Position numbers and translations under genes: made by a program. Below are positions 1-3,356 of a stretch of DNA of 5,369 nt, in pieces. The stretch lies in contig PWMO01000490.1 in assembly GCA_003558175.1 (NCBI GenBank), positions 1 through 5,369 on the forward strand, given 5' to 3'. The stretch is from Spirochaetaceae bacterium. GTDB taxonomy: Bacteria; Spirochaetota; Spirochaetia; DSM-27196; PWMO01. Position 1 is the first letter of the stretch. Each line of letters begins with the position of its first letter. The notes under the pieces are model-generated. The model was not told the origin of the DNA. It made no database searches and saw only the letters and a program-made list of their open reading frames with translations.

Positions 1-66
1 GCCCCCACCCCCGGCGCCGCCGCCGCGCCCGCCTCCGGCCCTGCCGCCGCCACCCCCGCCGGCGGC
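1..66 (+). repeat. Low-complexity Ala/Pro/Gly-coding GC tract within the CoA transferase
   Basis: These bases are almost entirely C and G (GCC, CCC and GGC codons) and read in frame as Ala, Pro and Gly with an occasional Ser or Thr. The tract sits just before a conserved block where, as I recall the family, no such stretch is usual. It is probably a flexible linker between the two CoA-transferase domains. It begins at the very first base, so its full length is unknown. Confidence 0.7.
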
Positions 67-1242
67 GAACTGGTGCGCCTGATGGAGATCGACGGCGGCG
101 AGTGCCTCTTTTACCGCGCCCTGCCGATCGACGTCGCGGTGATCCGCGGCACCACCGCCGACGAGCGCGGCAACATATCGATGGAAGACGAGGTCATCTT
201 CGGCGAGATGCTCTCAATGGCCGCCGCCGCGCACAACCGCGGCGGGCTGGTCATCGCCCAGGTCCAGCGCATTGCCAAAGCCGGCACGCTGCCGGGCAAG
301 CAGGTCAAGGTTCCCGGCGCGCTCGTTGACTGCGTGGTGGTAGACCCGCAGCAGGCGCAGACCTACCAGGTCCAGTTCGACCCGGCCTACGCCGGGCACA
401 TCCGCGTGCCCGCGAGCACCATGGCGGTAACCGAGCTCAGCATCCGCAAAGCGATGGCTCGCCGCGCAGCCATGGAGCTGCACCCCGGCGACATCGTCAA
501 CCTGGGCTTCGGCGTGGCCAACGACATCGTGACCGTCGCGGTGGAGGAGGGCTTTGTCGACGAGCTTACGCTTACCGTCGAGCAGGGTCTCTTCGGCGGC
601 GCGCCCGCGGGCGGCAAAGACGCCGGAGCCGGCCGCAACTACGCCGCCATGATCGATCAGCCCTACCAGTTCGACTTCTACGACGGCGGCGGACTCGACA
701 TCGCGTTTCTGTCGTTTGCCCAGGTGGATGCCGACGGCAACGTCAACGTCAGTCGATTCGGCAAGTCCATCGGCGGCCCCGGCGGATTCATCAACATCAG
801 CCAGGGTACCCGCCGCGTTGTCTTCCTCGGCACGCTCACCGCCAAGGGAGTTGCCGGCCGACCGGATGACGGCGGCGTGCGCATCGAGCAGGAAGGCCAG
901 GTCCGTAAGTGGATACCCCGGGTCGACCAGATCACCTTCAACGGCCGCTACGCGCTCGAGCGCGGACAGCAGGTCAGCTACATCACCGACCGCGCCGTCT
1001 TCCAGCTGACCGAACGCGGCCTCGTCTGCACCGAAATCGCCCGCGGCATCGACTTCGAACGCGACGTTCAGGGCCAGATCGGCTTCCCGGTCCACCGCTC
1101 CCCCGACCTGCGCGAGATCGACCCGCGGGTCTACACCGACCGGCCGATGCAGCTCCTCACCGAGTTCACCACCCGCGGCCCCCGCCCGCGCTCCACCGCC
1201 GCCGGGGCTCTGCGCGCCGGCGTTGGAGCCGGTGAAGTATAA
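1..1242 (+). CDS. Family I acyl-CoA transferase (propionate/acetate CoA-transferase, Pct/YdiF type), 5' truncated by the window
   Basis: The frame is open from base 1 to the TAA at 1240-1242 (413 codons). Proteins of this family move CoA between short-chain carboxylic acids through a glutamyl-CoA thioester, in the cytoplasm. Visible landmarks are FPIDVA-like LPIDVAVIRGTTADERGN (bases ~121-174), QPYQFDFYDGGGLD (~658-699), AQVDADGNVNVSRFG (~718-762) and GGFINI. The catalytic glutamate is most likely the E at bases 580-582, in TVEQGLFGG. Known members are about 520 residues, so roughly the first third (N-terminal domain) lies upstream. A GTG at 73 is not a credible start, because the family continues N-terminally and no good ribosome site precedes it. 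The first 22 codons are almost only Ala, Pro and Gly and look like an inserted linker just before the conserved ELVRLMEIDGG. The C-terminus also has an Arg/Ala/Gly-rich tail of about 25 residues. It is followed closely by a MaoC hydratase, which fits acyl-CoA metabolism. The exact substrate cannot be read from the sequence. Confidence 0.93.
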   Translation, partial: APTPGAAAAPASGPAAATPAGGELVRLMEIDGGECLFYRALPIDVAVIRGTTADERGNISMEDEVIFGEMLSMAAAAHNRGGLVIAQVQRIAKAGTLPGKQVKVPGALVDCVVVDPQQAQTYQVQFDPAYAGHIRVPASTMAVTELSIRKAMARRAAMELHPGDIVNLGFGVANDIVTVAVEEGFVDELTLTVEQGLFGGAPAGGKDAGAGRNYAAMIDQPYQFDFYDGGGLDIAFLSFAQVDADGNVNVSRFGKSIGGPGGFINISQGTRRVVFLGTLTAKGVAGRPDDGGVRIEQEGQVRKWIPRVDQITFNGRYALERGQQVSYITDRAVFQLTERGLVCTEIARGIDFERDVQGQIGFPVHRSPDLREIDPRVYTDRPMQLLTEFTTRGPRPRSTAAGALRAGVGAGEV

Positions 1243-1243
1243 T
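1238..1243 (+). promoter_or_regulatory. Candidate -10 element (perfect TATAAT) for the MaoC gene
   Basis: TATAAT overlaps the TAA stop codon of the CoA transferase. A start point about seven bases downstream (~1250) would leave a leader of about 19 nt that still contains the AGGAGG site. No -35 match lies at 16-18 nt spacing (the sequence there is GC-rich) and there is no TG extension. TTGGAG at 1223-1228 is too close, at 9 nt. It could be an internal promoter within the operon or a chance consequence of a Val-stop codon pair. Confidence 0.35.
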
Positions 1244-1257
1244 AGGGACCACATTGC

Positions 1258-1263
1258 AGGAGG
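1258..1263 (+). promoter_or_regulatory. Strong Shine-Dalgarno AGGAGG for the MaoC gene
   Basis: A perfect AGGAGG lies five bases before the ATG at 1269. It settles the start: a TTG at 1254 in the same frame lies upstream of this site and could not use it. Confidence 0.9.
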
Positions 1264-1268
1264 ACAAC

Positions 1269-1727
1269 ATGTCACGAGGTAAGTACTACGAAGATTTCGA
1301 GATCGGCGAAGAACACGAATCGCCCGGCAGAACCGTCACCGAAGCCGACCTGGTGCTGTACGCCGGTCTCTCCGGCGACTACAACCAGTTGCATACCGAC
1401 GAAGAGTACTGCAAGCGCATCGGCGTGTTCGGCAAACGGATCGTCCACGGCCTGTTCGCGCTCACGCTGGTGGAGGGCCTCAAGTCACGGCTCGGGCACT
1501 TCGAGAGCACTTCGCTGGCGTCGATGGAATGGAAATGGCGCTTTCTCAAGCCGCTGTTTGTCGACGACACCGTCCGCGTCAAGTGGAAGATCAGCGCCAA
1601 GCGCGAGACCCGCAAGCCCGACCGCGGCATCATCACCGAGTTCGTCCAGCTCGTGAACCAGAACGACGAAGTGATCGGCGAAGGCGACCACCTCGTCATG
1701 ATGCAGAAACGCGACAAGGGCGAATAA
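1269..1727 (+). CDS. MaoC-like hotdog-fold acyl-CoA hydratase/dehydratase
   Basis: A complete 152-residue protein, the usual size for a single-domain MaoC/(R)-specific enoyl-CoA hydratase. This cytoplasmic enzyme family adds water across the double bond of 2-enoyl-CoA, or removes it. The hydratase-2 motif is clear: YAGLSGDYNQLHTD at residues 31-44, with the expected catalytic pair D37 and H42 and the conserved N39. It is followed by a GVFGKRIVHG segment in the usual substrate-binding position. The N-terminal YYEDFEIGEE opening is also typical of the family. The start is fixed by AGGAGG five bases upstream. The gene follows the CoA transferase by 26 bases and is probably co-transcribed with it, perhaps with an extra internal promoter at 1238. 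The pair suggests activation of a short-chain acid to its CoA ester followed by hydration or dehydration. The Pro of the common NPxH motif is Gln here (NQLH), which occurs in the family. Stereochemistry and chain length cannot be told from the sequence. Confidence 0.9.
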   Translation: MSRGKYYEDFEIGEEHESPGRTVTEADLVLYAGLSGDYNQLHTDEEYCKRIGVFGKRIVHGLFALTLVEGLKSRLGHFESTSLASMEWKWRFLKPLFVDDTVRVKWKISAKRETRKPDRGIITEFVQLVNQNDEVIGEGDHLVMMQKRDKGE

Positions 1728-1735
1728 CTCTCAAC

Positions 1736-1757
1736 CGGGCCGGCCCCACCCGGCCCG
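1736..1757 (+). terminator. GC-rich hairpin after the MaoC gene, possible terminator
   Basis: The arms CGGGCCGG (1736-1743) and CCGGCCCG (1750-1757) are perfectly complementary, making an 8-bp all-GC stem with a 6-nt loop, CCCCAC. It begins nine bases after the stop codon. No U-tract follows (CAGCCCCCAAC), so it is not a classical intrinsic terminator. It could be a U-less terminator or an mRNA 3'-end stabiliser. Confidence 0.45.
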
Positions 1758-1827
1758 CAGCCCCCAACTATTCGAACCAGAATTCTGCCCGGCTATCGGT
1801 GATCGGTGTTCATCCCTGCGCATCATC

Positions 1828-1862
1828 CTTGAAATTTGCAAGCACTGCGAGCAGATTTCAAG
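1828..1862. repeat. 12-bp inverted repeat in the lysA upstream region
   Basis: CTTGAAATTTGC (1828-1839) faces GCAGATTTCAAG (1851-1862). In DNA this is an 11/12 dyad; as RNA it is a 12-bp stem with one U·G pair and an 11-nt loop. It lies in the least GC-rich part of the window, about 66 bases upstream of the lysA -35 element. No U-run follows on either strand, so it is not a normal terminator. It may be a regulator binding site or a leader structure. Together with the hairpin at 1736 and the promoter at 1929, it is the only structure I can name in the 1728-1966 gap. Confidence 0.5.
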
Positions 1863-1928
1863 CAAAAAGGCTAGGGGCACAAAATAGCCGCTTCACCAGC
1901 CCCCGCCCCCCCCGACCAACGCGCAACG

Positions 1929-1957
1929 TTGACCTTTCGCGCCACGCCACGTATCTT
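1929..1957 (+). promoter_or_regulatory. lysA: Sigma70-like promoter for lysA
   Basis: TTGACC (1929-1934, 5 of 6 to consensus) and TATCTT (1952-1957, 4 of 6) are separated by exactly 17 bases. The predicted start point falls at about 1964-1967, at or within three bases of the lysA ATG. This fits the absence of a Shine-Dalgarno and suggests a leaderless mRNA. Confidence 0.55.
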
Positions 1958-1966
1958 AAGCGCACT

Positions 1967-3232
1967 ATGAAAGACCTGACGCTGCCTTTTGACAAAGCGC
2001 TCCTCGACCGCATCGTCGCCGAGCACCCGACACCGTTTCACATCTATGATGAACGCGGAATCAGAGACAACGCCCGCGCGCTCGATGACGCGTTTTCCTG
2101 GGTTCCGGACAGCACCGGCACGCCCGGCGGCTTCAAAAACTACTTCGCCGTCAAGGCGCTGCCCAATCCCCACGTAATGCGCGTGCTCCATGAGGCCGGC
2201 ATGGGCTTCGACTGCAGCTCGATGGCCGAACTGGTGCTCTGCGAACGGATCGGCGTCCGCGGTGAGCAGATCATGTTTACCTCCAATGACACCCCGCTCC
2301 ACGAGTACGCCAAGGCTCAGGAGCTCGGAGCCGTCATTAACCTTGACGATATCACTCATATCGACTACCTCTCCAACGGCCTCGGCATGCCGGAGCTGAT
2401 CTGCATGCGCTACAATCCGGGCCCGCTGCGCGAAGGCAACGTCATCATCGGCAAGCCTGAAGAGGCCAAGTACGGCTTCACCCGCGATCAGATCCTGCAG
2501 GGATACAAACCGGCACGTGAGCTCGGTGCCCGCCGCTTCGGGCTGCACACCATGGTCGCGTCCAACGAGCTCAACCCCGACTACTTCGTTGAAACTGCGG
2601 TGATGCTGTTCGAGCTCGCCGTAGAGCTTAAAGAGAAGCTCGACATTCGCATTGAGTTTGTTAATCTCGGTGGCGGTATCGGCATTCCCTACCGGCCGGA
2701 TCAGACCGCGGTCGACTACCAGCGGGTGTCCGACGGCATCAAGGCCGCCTACGACCGGCTCATCAAGCCGGCCGGACTCGATCCGCTGCGCATTGTGTTT
2801 GAGAACGGGCGCGTGATTACCGGGCCCTACGGCTACCTGGTGACCCGCGCGATCCACCGCAAGGACACCTACAAGCAGTACATCGGGCTCGACGGCAACA
2901 TGGCCAATCTGATGCGCCCGGGGATGTACGGCGCGTACCACCACATCAGTGTGCCCGGCAAGGAAGCGGAGCCGGCCGATCAGACGTATGACGTCGTCGG
3001 CAGCCTCTGCGAGAACAACGACAAGTTTGCAATCGACCGCCCGCTGCCGCGCATCGACATCGGCGATTACGTGGTGATCCACGACACCGGCGCTCACGGG
3101 TATTCCATGGGCTTCAACTACAACGGAAAACTGCGCAGTGCCGAACTGCTGCTGCACCCCGATTCCAGCGTGACAAAGATCCGCCGCGCCGAGACGCTCG
3201 AAGACTACTTCGCCACCCTGGACGTCAGCTGA
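1967..3232 (+). CDS. lysA: Diaminopimelate decarboxylase (PLP-dependent, fold III, divergent LysA clade)
   Basis: A complete 421-residue cytoplasmic enzyme, expected to convert meso-diaminopimelate to L-lysine and CO2, the last step of lysine synthesis. Landmarks in order: TPFHIYDERGI (22-32); YFAVKALPNP with the PLP-binding lysine K63; GFDCSSMAEL; INLDDITHIDYL; FGLHTMVAS in the place of the usual H-(I/V)-GS loop; NLGGGIGIPYRPDQ, the glycine-rich phosphate loop; GSLCENNDKF with the substrate/active-site cysteine C348; and AHGYSMGFNYNGKLRSAELL near the C-terminus. These closely match a LysA branch I recall from anaerobes rather than the E. coli or Bacillus type. A GTP-rich stretch at residues ~47-54 looks like a small insertion. 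The ATG at 1967 matches the family N-terminus; reading further upstream in frame gives low-complexity sequence overlapping the MaoC gene. There is no Shine-Dalgarno. The neighbours are unrelated in function, so it is probably a single transcription unit. A related amino acid decarboxylase activity is the main alternative. Confidence 0.9.
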   Translation: MKDLTLPFDKALLDRIVAEHPTPFHIYDERGIRDNARALDDAFSWVPDSTGTPGGFKNYFAVKALPNPHVMRVLHEAGMGFDCSSMAELVLCERIGVRGEQIMFTSNDTPLHEYAKAQELGAVINLDDITHIDYLSNGLGMPELICMRYNPGPLREGNVIIGKPEEAKYGFTRDQILQGYKPARELGARRFGLHTMVASNELNPDYFVETAVMLFELAVELKEKLDIRIEFVNLGGGIGIPYRPDQTAVDYQRVSDGIKAAYDRLIKPAGLDPLRIVFENGRVITGPYGYLVTRAIHRKDTYKQYIGLDGNMANLMRPGMYGAYHHISVPGKEAEPADQTYDVVGSLCENNDKFAIDRPLPRIDIGDYVVIHDTGAHGYSMGFNYNGKLRSAELLLHPDSSVTKIRRAETLEDYFATLDVS

Positions 3233-3238
3233 ACCGCC

Positions 3239-3261
3239 CGCCGGCCGCCCGGCGGCCGGCG
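3239..3261 (+). terminator. GC-rich hairpin after lysA, possible terminator
   Basis: CGCCGGCCGC (3239-3248) pairs perfectly with GCGGCCGGCG (3252-3261), a 10-bp all-GC stem with the three-base loop CCG. It starts seven bases after the lysA stop codon. No U-tract follows. Its position and GGCCGG-type core resemble the hairpin after the MaoC gene, so both may serve as transcript ends in this genome. Confidence 0.5.
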
Positions 3262-3323
3262 CCCACGCGCCGCCGGTGCGCACCTCAGCGCGCCGTCGCC
3301 CGATATACCCCGGCCTCATTCTT

Positions 3324-3332
3324 TGCTATGCT
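3324..3332 (+). promoter_or_regulatory. Candidate extended -10 promoter for purL
   Basis: TGCTATGCT carries the TGn extension followed by TATGCT (4 of 6 to TATAAT). The sequence at the -35 position (TATACC at 3304-3309, 17-nt spacing) is weak, as is usual for extended -10 promoters. A start near 3339 would give a leader of about 17 nt that includes the AGAGGA site. I see no purine riboswitch or other long leader in the 124-base gap. Confidence 0.35.
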
Positions 3333-3342
3333 GATGCGCGAA

Positions 3343-3348
3343 AGAGGA
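3343..3348 (+). promoter_or_regulatory. Shine-Dalgarno AGAGGA for purL
   Basis: AGAGGA lies eight bases before the ATG at 3357, a normal spacing. It supports this start, which also matches the beginning of the PurS-like domain (MRIEVSYRDG). Confidence 0.8.
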
Positions 3349-3356
3349 ACACGCAG

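Noticed and set aside
73..75. GTG as the true start of the CoA transferase
   Set aside because: The family needs an N-terminal domain upstream, the frame is open to base 1, and no ribosome site precedes it.
1254..1268. A TTG start five codons upstream for the MaoC protein
   Set aside because: The AGGAGG site lies inside this stretch and is correctly spaced for the ATG at 1269.
214..1275. A 353-codon open frame on the minus strand
   Set aside because: It is the antisense shadow of the CoA transferase, with biased composition and no domain.
1795..1808. Tandem ATCGGTG repeat and the palindrome CAGAATTCTG at 1778-1787
   Set aside because: Too short to distinguish from chance, with no partner copies nearby.
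1529..1966. An upstream in-frame extension of lysA
   Set aside because: It overlaps the MaoC gene in another frame, crosses the hairpin and promoter, and its sequence is Arg/Pro-rich with no similarity to the LysA N-terminus.
1728..1966. A lysine riboswitch upstream of lysA
   Set aside because: I could not find the conserved lysine aptamer core or its set of helices, and the promoter lies downstream of the only notable stem.
3275..3284. Palindrome GGTGCGCACC between lysA and purL
   Set aside because: A ten-base palindrome is expected by chance in GC-rich DNA, and it has no relation to a clear promoter or start.
1871..3319. A 482-codon open frame on the minus strand
   Set aside because: It is the antisense shadow of lysA, with no recognisable domain or ribosome site.
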